Positions 53,207 through 62,161 of a stretch of 64,000 bases of DNA are shown piece after piece (position 1 is the first letter of the stretch; each line of letters starts with the position of its first letter). The stretch covers positions 186,001 to 250,000 of the forward strand of contig NZ_VITN01000006.1 of the NCBI RefSeq assembly GCF_007828045.1, written 5' to 3'. A program made the translations under genes and the position numbers. Below the pieces are notes generated by a model. That model saw nothing but the letters and a program-made list of their open reading frames with translations, did no database searches and was not told where the DNA came from. The stretch is from Nitrospirillum amazonense (GTDB taxonomy: Bacteria; Pseudomonadota; Alphaproteobacteria; Azospirillales; Azospirillaceae).

Positions 53207-53222
53207 GCGGGCGGATGCCCGC
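53207..53222 (-). terminator. Hairpin after the amidohydrolase gene
   Basis: GCGGGC (53207-53212) pairs with GCCCGC (53217-53222) around a 4-base loop. On the minus strand it is followed by TTGCC. A weak candidate terminator. Confidence 0.4.
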
Positions 53223-53257
53223 GCCCGCCGCCTGAGGGAACTGGAAGACTCAGCGCG

Positions 53258-54580
53258 TTAGCGCTGATCCTTCACCACCTCGCCGCCCTTGATCACCACG
53301 GGGATGTGCTCCAGCAGGGTGACGTCGGCCAGCGGGTCGCCCTTCACCGCCACCAGGTCGCCATAGCGGCCCACGGCCACGGCACCGATGTCCTGGGCGG
53401 TGCCCATGGCCTCGGCGGCGTTGCGGGTGGCGGCGCGGATGGCCTCCAGCGGGGTCATGCCCCACTGCACCATCTTGGCGAACTGCCTGCCGTTGTCGCC
53501 GTGCGGATAGACGCCGGCGTCGGTGCTGTAGATCATCTTGGCGCCCGCCTTCACCGCCTTGGCGAAGTTCTCGCGCTGCACGCGGCCGATCTTGCGCTCC
53601 TTCTCCAGGCTTTCCGGCAGCATGCCCACCTTGGCGCCCTCCGCCAGGATGTAATCGTCGTTGTAGATGTCCATGCCCAGCCAGGTGCCGCGCTTCTTGG
53701 CCATCTCGATGCCCTCGTCATCGATCAGGCTGGCATGCTCGATGGTGTCGATGCCGGCGCGGATGGCGGCCTTGATGCCATCGGTGCCGTGGGCGTGGGC
53801 GGCCACCTTCATGCCCAGGGCGTGGGCCTCCTTGGCGATGGCGTCCAGCTCCTCCTGCGACAGCTGCTGCGCGCCGGGGCTGTCGCCCTTGGACAGCACG
53901 CCGCCGGTGGCGCAGACCTTTACCAGGTCGGCACCGAACTTCTTCACCCAGCGCACCTTCTGCACCATGCCCCAGGGGCTGTCGGCCACACCCTCGCCCA
54001 CGCGGCCATAGTCGGCCGGCAGCAGGTTCTCGTCGCAATGGCCGCCGGTGGCGCCCAGCAGGGGGCCGGAGACCTTCATGCGGGGGCCGGGCACCAGGCC
54101 ATTGTCGATGGCGTTGCGCAGGGCCACGTCGGTGAAGGCGTCGGCGCCCACGTTGCGCACGGCGGTGAAGCCGGCCATCAGCGTGACCTTGGCGTTGGCG
54201 ACGCCGGCGATGGCCTTGTCGGCGGTGGTGACGCCCAGCGATTCATAGCCGTTCCAGGTGGGCTGGCTGGTCATGTGGGTGTGCATGTCGATCAGGCCCG
54301 GCAGCAGGGTCAGGCCGGGCAGGGCCACCGTGCGGGCGTCGGCCGGCGCGGTCACGGCCCCTTGCGTTCCCACCGCCGCGATGCGGCCGTCGACGATCAG
54401 CACCGCCGGCCGGTCCACCACCTTGCCGGCCAGCACGTCGACCAGATGGTCGGCCGTCACCAGCACGGTGTCGGCCTGGGCGGTCCCCGTCGCCAGCAGG
54501 GCGCCCAGGCTGAGGCCGGCCAGCAGGCGCCGGGCCAGGGGGCCCAGGTGGGGGATGGATGCGGTTACGCGATTGGACAT
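53258..54580 (-). CDS. Exported metal-dependent amidohydrolase (Xaa-Pro dipeptidase-like)
   Basis: 440 residues. Signal peptide to about residue 36 (LSLGALLATGTAQA). The amidohydrolase landmarks are LLPGLIDMHTHM (His100, His102), the lysine in DLVKVCATGGV that is usually carboxylated, KVAAHAHG, TIEHAS and YSTDAGVYPHG. This set is close to the exported Xaa-Pro dipeptidase/imidazolonepropionase-like branch, which hydrolyses dipeptides or related amides. The actual substrate is unknown. Periplasmic. Confidence 0.88.
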   Translation of the reverse strand: MSNRVTASIPHLGPLARRLLAGLSLGALLATGTAQADTVLVTADHLVDVLAGKVVDRPAVLIVDGRIAAVGTQGAVTAPADARTVALPGLTLLPGLIDMHTHMTSQPTWNGYESLGVTTADKAIAGVANAKVTLMAGFTAVRNVGADAFTDVALRNAIDNGLVPGPRMKVSGPLLGATGGHCDENLLPADYGRVGEGVADSPWGMVQKVRWVKKFGADLVKVCATGGVLSKGDSPGAQQLSQEELDAIAKEAHALGMKVAAHAHGTDGIKAAIRAGIDTIEHASLIDDEGIEMAKKRGTWLGMDIYNDDYILAEGAKVGMLPESLEKERKIGRVQRENFAKAVKAGAKMIYSTDAGVYPHGDNGRQFAKMVQWGMTPLEAIRAATRNAAEAMGTAQDIGAVAVGRYGDLVAVKGDPLADVTLLEHIPVVIKGGEVVKDQR

Positions 54581-54955
54581 GATGCGGGGCCCCCGTTCTT
54601 TGGATTTTGCATACAGCGTCGGCGGGGAAGGTGCCCATGGCGGCTGGCCGCGTCAACGTGACAATCACGGGCGCCGGGTCCCGGCGGGCCGCCCGAAGCT
54701 GACGGAATCCTGGCATGAAAAAAATGTAAGGAATGGGCGACAGGTTGCCGACGTCCGCGCGTGCAAGGGATCGTGGCGTTTAAAACGACCACCCGGCAAA
54801 GCCCGGCGCCAAAGGCGCGGGCTCACCTTCCTCCTCCCAAATTGGGGTTCCATATCCGTCCGGATGCCGTCACGGCGCGACCGGGCGCGACGGGGCATTC
54901 CACCGACCGGCCAGTGGCGAGAGGGCCGGCGGGTGGCGCCCCGAGGCGCCGGGGA
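54581..54955. other. 375-base intergenic region
   Basis: Between the amidohydrolase and the small gene downstream of the sigma factor. It has a GGCGCC-CCGA-GGCGCC hairpin (54935-54950) close to the end of that small gene, and no supported coding frame. Confidence 0.5.
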
Positions 54956-55366
54956 TCAGTCGCGATGGGGTTCGGGGACCTGCCGCCGCCCACGGGCGGG
55001 CGGGATCTGATCCGTGTCGCTGTTGGCGGCGGCGGACGATGGCGGCTGGGCGGGGGCCGCCCCGGAAGACCCAAAAAAAACGGACGTGGACGCGCCCTGT
55101 GCCGATGCCGGGGCGGGCGGCTTCCAATCCTTGAGCGCTGCGCCCATCAGCGTCCGCTCCACCCGCTCCAGCATGCCGGGCGGCGGTTCCAGCTCTGGCG
55201 CGTCGGCGGCGATCATCGCCTCCAGGCGGCGCATCTCGCGCACGCGCGCCCTGGCCTGGGGGGAGGCCCGCAGCAAGGCCGTGACGGCCCGCTGGTGCTC
55301 GACCGGCCAAGCGCGTAGCTGGGCCCCGTACTGGCACAGCAGGTCGTCGAGTTCCTCAGGCGTCAT
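54956..55366 (-). CDS. Possible anti-sigma factor or sigma-linked protein
   Basis: 136 residues from the ATG at 55366 (another ATG is three codons earlier). It starts inside the end of the ECF sigma gene (11-base overlap), the usual arrangement of anti-sigma factors. The first 75 residues are helical (MTPEELDDLLCQYGAQLRAW, VREMRRLEAMIA, PPPGMLERVERTLM), as in anti-sigma N-domains; the tail is Pro/Ala/Ser-rich with no membrane segment or zinc motif. Function inferred from context only. Confidence 0.6.
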   Translation of the reverse strand: MTPEELDDLLCQYGAQLRAWPVEHQRAVTALLRASPQARARVREMRRLEAMIAADAPELEPPPGMLERVERTLMGAALKDWKPPAPASAQGASTSVFFGSSGAAPAQPPSSAAANSDTDQIPPARGRRQVPEPHRD

Positions 55367-56063
55367 CAAAAGCATCCCGGGGCCGTATGGCGGTCTTGCG
55401 GAAGGCGGTGCGAAGGCGCTGGCGCGCGCGTTTCAACAGGGCTTCCGCCGCCACGACGGTGGTGTTCATAGCCGCCGCCACTTCGGCGGCGGACATCGAT
55501 TGGTCGTAATATAGGGCCAGCGCCACCTGCTGACTAGCTGGAAGTCGTTGCCGCGCTGTGTGCAAAACTGTGGCCAATTCCTTTTCCAGGACGATTTCAT
55601 CAAAGCTTTGACTGTCGTCCATGATGTCTTCGGTCAGTTCCAGCGTGTTTTCCGCTGGCCGACGCCGATAATCGATACAGCGGTTGATGACGATGCGATG
55701 GATCCAGGTGGTGAACTTGGCGCTGATGGGCTGCCAGGTCTCGCGGTGGTTCCACACCTGCAGGAAGGCGTCCTGCACCACGTCCTCGGCGTCGCTGTCG
55801 TTGGGCAGGATGCGGCGGGCCACGGCGTACAGGCGGCGGAAGTATCGGCGGATCAGCAGGCGGTAGGCATCGACGTTCCCCGTCTTCAACAGGGCCATCA
55901 GCGTCTCGTCCGTGGCGTTGGCCAGGTCGCCGCCGTCCAGGATGGGCGACAGCACGGTCAGGGCGCCCGCGTCCCGGCCCCGTGCGTCCAAGGTCCCGGG
56001 GTTCAGGACCGCGCCGGCGGGGCCGCCGCGTGAGTAAGGGGAGCTTGTCATCGTCACCGCCAT
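55356..56063 (-). CDS. ECF-type sigma-70 family sigma factor
   Basis: 235 residues. Region 2 (about residues 55-125) has DAYRLLIRRYFRRLYAVARR and DSDAEDVVQDAFLQVW; region 4 (about 165-225) has LPASQQVALALYYDQSMSAA and VVAAEALLKRARQRLR. A 45-residue Gly/Ala/Pro-rich N-terminal extension precedes region 2 and may be partly untranslated. Coupled to a small, possible anti-sigma gene. It lies next to the flagellar filament genes, but there is no evidence that it controls them. Confidence 0.9.
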   Translation of the reverse strand: MAVTMTSSPYSRGGPAGAVLNPGTLDARGRDAGALTVLSPILDGGDLANATDETLMALLKTGNVDAYRLLIRRYFRRLYAVARRILPNDSDAEDVVQDAFLQVWNHRETWQPISAKFTTWIHRIVINRCIDYRRRPAENTLELTEDIMDDSQSFDEIVLEKELATVLHTARQRLPASQQVALALYYDQSMSAAEVAAAMNTTVVAAEALLKRARQRLRTAFRKTAIRPRDAFDDA

Positions 56064-56266
56064 CTCTTCTTTTGGCCCCCCGGGGCCGCTGCCGCCGCCC
56101 CTGGGTTTTCATTGCTCGACACGCCTTGCCCGAAGGCGGTCCCCATGTCCCCGGGCCCCATCCAACGGTCCCGCGCGCCCCGCGCGGACCTACGGACGGT
56201 GTACGTTAAACGGGGCGGAAGCCCGTCGGTTGTTCCCCAAAACGGCATACCCTGGCCGCATATTCC

Positions 56267-56647
56267 TCAATTCTTGGGCGGCTTCGCCCACAGCCGCCGG
56301 TGCAGCGCCAGGCGCTCCTGAATGCGGCGCACCCGGCCGGGCACGTCGCGCCCGCCCGCCGCCCGGCCCAGCGCCAGGATGAAGGCCCCGTACAGCTGGC
56401 TCAGCGCCTTGCCGCTGGGGCCGCCCACCTGGTTGGTCATGACCACCTGCAGGCCGGTGTAGATGCGGATCGCATGCACGATATCGGCGTGGAAGCGGTC
56501 GAACTGGCCGGCGGTGGCGTGGCGCTCGGCCGAGGTGCACAGCTGCAACGCCCGATCCTGCAGCGCCTCCACCAGCTTGTGGGGGGGCAGGGTCTGCTTG
56601 GCCGATCCGTAGGCGCTGGAGGCGCGCTGGAACGCGGTTTGGTTCAT
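56267..56647 (-). CDS. fliS: Flagellar export chaperone FliS
   Basis: 126 residues. FliS binds unfolded flagellin and keeps it export-competent. The family features are the AYGSA start followed by LPPHKLVEALQDRALQL and HADIVHAIRIYTGLQVVM in four-helix style, and the position directly after fliD. The ATG at 56647 gives the normal start MNQTAFQRASSAYGSA; the frame continues upstream without support. Confidence 0.8.
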   Translation of the reverse strand: MNQTAFQRASSAYGSAKQTLPPHKLVEALQDRALQLCTSAERHATAGQFDRFHADIVHAIRIYTGLQVVMTNQVGGPSGKALSQLYGAFILALGRAAGGRDVPGRVRRIQERLALHRRLWAKPPKN

Positions 56648-56727
56648 GGCCGCTCTTTTCACTTTCTGGAGGGGAAGGGTAGGGTGCTGGGGTCCCTCCG
56701 GCCGGCGCCGGCGGGACCGCCGGCGCG

Positions 56728-58437
56728 TCAACTGTTGCTGTTGCTGGCGTCGGAATACGCCTTCAGGGTCTTCAGCAAGGTGGCCGCCGTCTGCGCCTGG
56801 GCTTCCAGCTGGGCGTAGTAGGTGGCCAGCTGGGTGCCGTAGGCTTCCGCCTGGCTGCGGATGTCGTCCGCCTTGCTGGTCAGATCCGTGTCGTAGTCCG
56901 TCAGCGTGTCGATCTGGTTCTGTAGGGTGCCGCTGTCCGTGTCCCCTGCATTGTCCGAGGTATTGTAGATGAGGTCGGCCAGCCCGCTGCTGGTGCTGAC
57001 GCTGACCGTCTGGTTCTGGGATCCCAAGTAGACCAGCGTCATCCCTGCATATGCCGTGCCATCCTTGCCGATGATGCGGGTGCCGCTGATGGTGAACAGG
57101 GAGGTGTCGCCCCCGACGCCGGCGGACGCGATGCTGCCGTCCTCGTTCATGGTGATGTCCAGGTTGAAGTTCAGGCTATCGGTGCTGTCGGGGGAACGCA
57201 GCATCGACAGCTCGGTCGAGGAGGTGGAGTAGTTGAAGCCCAGCAGGGTCTCCAGATCGTCGAGATTGTCGCTGAGCGCGCTGTCCAGCGTGGTGCTGTC
57301 GATGGCCAAGGTGTTGTCGCTGTTGAAGGAAAGCCCCAGGGACGAGATGGAATAGGTGCCGTCGGTCAGGTTCAGGGCATTCTGCAGCGCGGTGGAGATG
57401 GACCGCACCTGGCTATCGGCGAACAGCACGGCGGAACTGGCCGGGCTGCCGTCGGTGGCCGTGGCCTGCTGGGTGGAGATGAAGTTGCGCACGGCGTTGT
57501 AGGCCGTGACGAAGGTGGAGATGCCGCTCTTGATGGCGCTCAGATTGGCCGTCAGCTCCATGGTGATGGTGGAGCCGGTGCCCGTGCCGCTGTCGTAGTC
57601 GCTGGAATAAAGGTCCAGCGTCACGCCCGACAGCACGTCGCTGATGACGTTGCTGGTGCGCTGGATGTCGATGCCGTCGACCTCGATCTCCGACCCCTGC
57701 GCCGCCGTCAGCTCGTCGGCATAGCTGCCGTCGCTGTTGGTGACGCCCAGCGACGTCAGGATGCCGCTGTCGTCGTTGCTGAATTCGATGGCCTTGCCGG
57801 TGTCGTTGGCCGTCAGCACCAGTTCATAGGCGCCGTCGGACACCTGGATGATGCTGGCGGAGATGTCGGTGCTGCTGGTCTGCTTGTTGATGGCGGCGGC
57901 GATGTCCTTGAGGCTGTCGGTGCTGGCCACGCTGATGGTGGCGGTGGACCCGTCGGCCAGGCCCAGGCTGAAGGTGCCCGACAGGTTCAGGGCGCCCGTC
58001 TGGCTGGTCTGGGTGCCGCTGCCCAGCTTTTCCGCCGTCGCCAGCTGCTTGATGACGACGGTGTGCGTACCGGTGGCGGTGCCGTCGTCCACCGATACGC
58101 CCAGCATGTCGTCGGCGGAGACGCTGGAACTGCCGCCCGACAGATAGGCCGTGCGTTCGGAAAACAGGTTGGTGCTGGCGCTGTCGACCGGGTTGGACAG
58201 GGCCTCCGCCGCCGTCGCCAGGGTGTTCAGCAGCGTCTGGAAATTCTCATAGGCCGAGATCTTGGACTCGTTGTCCGAGATTTCGCTGTCGATGGTGTCG
58301 GCCGGCGCCTCCTTCGCGGCGACGGCCGCCGCGACCAGGGCGGAATAATCCAGCCCGGTGACGGATGACGCGGATGAGGACGTGCTGGCCGTCGACGAAC
58401 TCGACGTGCTGCTGCCGATGGTGGACACCGATGTCAT
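56728..58437 (-). CDS. fliD: Flagellar filament cap FliD (HAP2)
   Basis: 569 residues, exported through the flagellar channel to cap the growing filament. After an unusually Ser/Thr-rich first 28 residues comes the conserved N-domain start GLDYSALVAAAVAAKEAPAD; the body contains SLKDIAAAIN and a C-terminal coiled region (LTSKADDIRSQAEAYGTQLA, TYYAQLEAQAQTAATLLKTL). It lies between flagellin and fliS. Confidence 0.88.
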   Translation of the reverse strand: MTSVSTIGSSTSSSSTASTSSSASSVTGLDYSALVAAAVAAKEAPADTIDSEISDNESKISAYENFQTLLNTLATAAEALSNPVDSASTNLFSERTAYLSGGSSSVSADDMLGVSVDDGTATGTHTVVIKQLATAEKLGSGTQTSQTGALNLSGTFSLGLADGSTATISVASTDSLKDIAAAINKQTSSTDISASIIQVSDGAYELVLTANDTGKAIEFSNDDSGILTSLGVTNSDGSYADELTAAQGSEIEVDGIDIQRTSNVISDVLSGVTLDLYSSDYDSGTGTGSTITMELTANLSAIKSGISTFVTAYNAVRNFISTQQATATDGSPASSAVLFADSQVRSISTALQNALNLTDGTYSISSLGLSFNSDNTLAIDSTTLDSALSDNLDDLETLLGFNYSTSSTELSMLRSPDSTDSLNFNLDITMNEDGSIASAGVGGDTSLFTISGTRIIGKDGTAYAGMTLVYLGSQNQTVSVSTSSGLADLIYNTSDNAGDTDSGTLQNQIDTLTDYDTDLTSKADDIRSQAEAYGTQLATYYAQLEAQAQTAATLLKTLKAYSDASNSNS

Positions 58438-58479
58438 GACTTGCCCCCTGGACTTACCCTTTCACCCCCTTTGGGAAAC

Positions 58480-58506
58480 GGGGGACGCCCGGCGAGGGGC
58501 GCCCCC
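58480..58506 (-). terminator. Hairpin after the flagellin gene
   Basis: GGGGG (58480-58484) pairs with CCCCC (58502-58506) and CGCCC (58486-58490) with GGGCG (58497-58501), with one bulged A. It lies 9 bases after the flagellin stop and could limit read-through into fliD, giving more flagellin than cap protein. Confidence 0.6.
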
Positions 58507-58515
58507 GTTCAGTCC

Positions 58516-59340
58516 TTACTGCAGCAGCTTCAGCAGCTCGGACGGCAGTTGGTTGGCCTTGGCCAGCGCGTTGATGCCGGCCTGGACCAGGGTGTCCTCG
58601 TTGGACAGCTTGGTCTGTTCCGACGCCACGTCGACATCCATGATGGCGGACTGGGCCGCTTCCTGGTTCTCGATCGAGGTGGAGATCATCTCGCCCTGGT
58701 ATTCGAAGCGGGAGATCTGGGCGCCCACCTTGGCGCGGGCGGTCGACAGCGCGCTGATGGCCGACTTGATGGTGGTGATGGCCGAGGTGGCCCCGTCGGA
58801 GGTCGAGACGCTGGAGCCGGTCAGGCCCAAGGCGCTGCTGTCCACCGTGGTCAGGGTGATGGTGATCGTGTCCGTGGTCGCCGTGCCCACCAGGAAGGTG
58901 ACGCCCGAGGACCAGGAGCCGGTGCCGTCCAGCAGGCTCTGGCTGTTGAAGCGGGTGCCTGTGGAGATGCTGTCCACTTCGTCCGTCAGCTGCTGATATT
59001 CGGCGTCGATGTAGCCGCGCTCCGTATCCGTCACGGTGCCCGAGACGGATTCGGTGGCCAGCGATTCCATGCGCTGCAGGATGTCGGAGATGCGGGCCAT
59101 GCCGCCGTCCGCCGCCTGCAGGATGGATTCGCCGTTCGAGGCGTTGGTCGACGCCTGGTTCAGCATGGTGACGTCGGACTGGATCTTGGTGCCGACGGCC
59201 AGGCCGGCGGCGTCGTCCGACGCCTTGGTGATGCGGGAACCGGACGCGATCTTGGAAACCGAGGACGCTTCCGCCTCGGAATTGGTGTTCAGGTAACGCA
59301 GGGCGGAATTCGCCGCTGTGTTGGTGGTGACGACAGGCAT
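58516..59340 (-). CDS. fliC: Flagellin
   Basis: Filament subunit, 274 residues, short for a flagellin. The conserved N-terminal D0/D1 part (NTAANSALRYLNTNSEAEAS, IASGSRITKASDDAAGLAVG) and C-terminal D1/D0 part (GAQISRFEYQGEMISTSIEN, ALAKANQLPSELLKLLQ) are both present, with a small Ser/Thr-rich central D2 region that could be glycosylated. The ATG at 59340 has GGAGG six bases upstream; the neighbouring ATG at 59343 is only three bases away from it. Confidence 0.93.
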   Translation of the reverse strand: MPVVTTNTAANSALRYLNTNSEAEASSVSKIASGSRITKASDDAAGLAVGTKIQSDVTMLNQASTNASNGESILQAADGGMARISDILQRMESLATESVSGTVTDTERGYIDAEYQQLTDEVDSISTGTRFNSQSLLDGTGSWSSGVTFLVGTATTDTITITLTTVDSSALGLTGSSVSTSDGATSAITTIKSAISALSTARAKVGAQISRFEYQGEMISTSIENQEAAQSAIMDVDVASEQTKLSNEDTLVQAGINALAKANQLPSELLKLLQ

Positions 59341-59378
59341 CATGGACCTCCATGTGGTTGGCGAGAGGTTCGTGGGGC

Positions 59379-59474
59379 GGCCGCCTTTTGCGGCCGGGCC
59401 GTACTCCCCCTCACACGGTTCAACGGCAGGTCAGATGAAAGCGGGCGCACTTTTTTTCGCTATTTTGCGAAAAG
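59379..59474 (-). promoter_or_regulatory. Flagellin upstream region with two inverted repeats
   Basis: Nearest the gene, GGCCGC (59379-59384) / GCGGCC (59390-59395) forms a hairpin in the likely leader. Further upstream TTTTCGC (59454-59460) / GCGAAAA (59467-59473) is a perfect 7-base inverted repeat in AT-rich DNA. On the minus strand CAAA, 15 bases, GCGAAAAA in this stretch loosely resembles a sigma-28 flagellar promoter. It separates flgL from flagellin. Confidence 0.4.
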
Positions 59475-59484
59475 TTTTGAGTCG

Positions 59485-60399
59485 TCACAGGTAGTTCACG
59501 AGACTCATTTTCTGTGAGGCGGCAATAGCCTGCATCGTCGCTTCTAATGATGTCTGTAGTGTCGTCACCGTTGTTGACACTTCTGCCAGATCGACACTTT
59601 TCAAGTCGCTACTTTGTGTGGTGGCGAAGGAATTTATATCGGATAGATGGCTCGACGCCTTCTGTATTCTCGACGACGTGTCCGACAATGTTTGACCGAT
59701 GTCGCTCAAGCCGTCGGATGCGTCGTTCACCAGGTCCAACGCGGTGGTGAGCGCGGTGTCGTCCAGCGGGTTGGTGTTGCTGACCATATTCAAGGCCCGC
59801 ATCAGTTTCTCGATGGACGGGTCGTCGGCGGTGACGCCGTAGCTGACGCTCTGGGTGGACGACAGGCGCACCGTGGCCAGGGTGTCGTTGCCGCTGTAAT
59901 AGCTGGTGTTGGCGCTGCTGGACGATGTCTGCGCGGGGTAGGTGGAACTGTCCACCGACACCGGCGCGTGGTTGGTGTCGCTGCCGCCGAACAGGTATTG
60001 CCCGCCATAGGTGTCGTTCAGGATGGACGCCACATCCTTCAGCCAGCCCGACGCCTCTTCCTGATAGGTCGACCGGCTGGACTGGTCGGTGGACATGGCC
60101 TCGCTGATGGCCGTCTTCAGGCTGGTGGCGATGCTGGAGATGCTGGTGATGTCGGAGGAGATGGCGTCGATCTTGGTGACGGCGTTGTCGGCGTTGGTGA
60201 TCAGGGTGTTGGAATAGCTGACCTCGCTTTCCAGGTTCACCAGCAGCTTGACGTTGCCCCCGGCGGTGGACAGGCCGGCGTAGGTGGTGGACTTGGCGCT
60301 GGTCGATTCCTGCACCTCCGCGCTGTTCAGCGCGGATTCGTTCTTCAGCATGTACTGGACCAGGGCGTTGTGCGCGCCGGCGGTCGATATCCGGTTCAT
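59485..60399 (-). CDS. flgL: Flagellar hook-filament junction protein FlgL (HAP3)
   Basis: 304 residues. The N-terminal flagellin-like helix MNRISTAGAHNALVQYMLKN, the central GGQYLFGGSDTNHAPV motif and the C-terminal helix ending AASQKMSLVNYL are typical of FlgL. It joins hook and filament. It starts 11 bases after the flgK stop and so belongs to the same operon. Confidence 0.88.
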   Translation of the reverse strand: MNRISTAGAHNALVQYMLKNESALNSAEVQESTSAKSTTYAGLSTAGGNVKLLVNLESEVSYSNTLITNADNAVTKIDAISSDITSISSIATSLKTAISEAMSTDQSSRSTYQEEASGWLKDVASILNDTYGGQYLFGGSDTNHAPVSVDSSTYPAQTSSSSANTSYYSGNDTLATVRLSSTQSVSYGVTADDPSIEKLMRALNMVSNTNPLDDTALTTALDLVNDASDGLSDIGQTLSDTSSRIQKASSHLSDINSFATTQSSDLKSVDLAEVSTTVTTLQTSLEATMQAIAASQKMSLVNYL

Positions 60400-60410
60400 C
60401 GGTGGGCCCC

Positions 60411-62147
60411 TCAGTTGACCATCTCGATGGTGGCGGTGAACATTTCCTGCAGCGTCGACATGATCTTGGCGGCTGCCTGGTAGGCCTGCTCCAGGGTCGA
60501 GACCATGGCCGTTTCCTCATCCAGGCTCACCCCGGACTGGGAGCTGAGCGCCGTGGTGGCGTCGTCCAGGCTGGAACTGGCGGTGTCGGCCTTGGTGCTG
60601 GCGGTTGACGCGGCGGTGGCGGCACTGCTGATGATGGTGGAGGCATAGCCCGACAGGGTGGTCGTGGCCTTGGCCAGGCCACCGGCGCTGCTGAAGCCCT
60701 GTGTGCCGGTGAAGGCGTCCTCCAGCGCCGTGATGGTGCTGACGTCGCCCGAGGTGATGGCGCTGTCGCCCACGGCCAGGCTGTTGCTGTTAGACAGGGT
60801 GCCGGTGGGCAGCAGCGAACTATCGGCGCCCAGGCTCTTGTTCACCGCGATGTCGCTGGCGCCGGTGCCGGTCAGCACGTCGTTCAGCCCGAAATAGAGC
60901 GAGGCGCCCTCCTTGTCGGTGCCGATGCTGCTATTCATCTCGTTCACGGCGATGCCGTCGCTGCTGTCGGCGGCGGCGATGGTCAGGTGGCCGTCGCTGG
61001 TGATGCTGGCGGTGAAGGTGCCGCTGGCGTTGATGGTGTCCAGCAGGTCCTGCACCGTGGACACCCCGCTGAGATCGACGTCCAGCACCGCGGCCGCGTC
61101 GTCGCTGCTGTCCACCGCCACCAGGCGCAGCGTGCCGCTGGCCGACAGGCTGTCGCTGGCGCTGACGGTCGCCGTGCCGGTCAGCGAGGTCGCGGCCGGA
61201 TAGCTGGTACCCTGGTTGGACACGGTGTTGACCGTGCTGATGATGGTGCTGGCCAGGTTGTCCAGGCGGGTCTGCTGGTCCACCAGCGTGTTGTCGCGCA
61301 GGGTGATCAGGGCGCCGATGGCGCCGGATTTCACGCTGCCGGTGATGTCGCTGCCGTCCACGCTCAAGGCGCTGAAGCCCGTGGGGTAGGTCGTGCCGGC
61401 GCCGACGCTGCTGGCCGCGGTGTAGCTCAGCGTGTGCGCCGTGCTGCCCACCAGCACCTGGCCGGAGGTGGTCGATACCTGCATGGCGCCGCTGCTGTCC
61501 ACCGTGTAGCTGACACCCAGATAGCTGGACAGGGTCTTCAGCTGGGTGTCGCGCTGATCCTCCAAATCGGCGGTGGATTGGCCGGCGGCCTGGGCGGCGA
61601 CGATCTGCCTGTTCAGGCTGGCGATGGTGGTGATGGCGGTGTTGGCCGAATCCACGTCGCTGGCGATGTCGCTGTCCGCCTGGGCCCGCAGGCTTTGCAC
61701 TGTGCTGGATGCCCCGGAGATGGTGCTGGCCATGGTTTCCAGCGCCGTGACGGTGGACGCCTTGTCCGTGTCGGTGCCGTTGCCGGACGCCAGCGTGGAT
61801 AGGTCGCTGGTCACACTGTCGATGACGTCGGCGATGGAGGTGCTGCCCGACACGGTGCCGTAGGCGCTGTCCACATCGGTCATGTAGCTGCTGAGCGTGC
61901 TGGCCTGGCTGTTGGCCGAGGTGGAGGACACCACCTGGCGCAGCAGATACTGGTCCACGTCGCGCGTGACGCTGCTGACGCTGACGCCGGACGCCTGGCC
62001 GTTGACGGTGACGGCGGTCTGGTTGGCCGTCTTCTTGGTGTAGCCGTCGGTGCTGGAATTGGCCGTGTTGGCGCTGGTGACGGTGATGGCCGTCTGCGTC
62101 GCGGTCAGGGCGGATTGGGCGATTGCGCCGGCGGTGCGGAGCGACAT
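60411..62147 (-). CDS. flgK: Flagellar hook-associated protein FlgK (HAP1)
   Basis: 578 residues. The N-terminus has the flagellar rod/hook family pattern (ALTATQTAITVTSANTANSS followed by TDGYTKKT), with TRDVDQYLLRQVV soon after, as in FlgK; the C-terminal helix SLDEETAMVSTLEQAYQAAA matches the family end. Ser/Thr/Ala-rich throughout. Followed by flgL. Confidence 0.92.
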   Translation of the reverse strand: MSLRTAGAIAQSALTATQTAITVTSANTANSSTDGYTKKTANQTAVTVNGQASGVSVSSVTRDVDQYLLRQVVSSTSANSQASTLSSYMTDVDSAYGTVSGSTSIADVIDSVTSDLSTLASGNGTDTDKASTVTALETMASTISGASSTVQSLRAQADSDIASDVDSANTAITTIASLNRQIVAAQAAGQSTADLEDQRDTQLKTLSSYLGVSYTVDSSGAMQVSTTSGQVLVGSTAHTLSYTAASSVGAGTTYPTGFSALSVDGSDITGSVKSGAIGALITLRDNTLVDQQTRLDNLASTIISTVNTVSNQGTSYPAATSLTGTATVSASDSLSASGTLRLVAVDSSDDAAAVLDVDLSGVSTVQDLLDTINASGTFTASITSDGHLTIAAADSSDGIAVNEMNSSIGTDKEGASLYFGLNDVLTGTGASDIAVNKSLGADSSLLPTGTLSNSNSLAVGDSAITSGDVSTITALEDAFTGTQGFSSAGGLAKATTTLSGYASTIISSAATAASTASTKADTASSSLDDATTALSSQSGVSLDEETAMVSTLEQAYQAAAKIMSTLQEMFTATIEMVN

Positions 62148-62161
62148 GGGATGGCGTCCTC

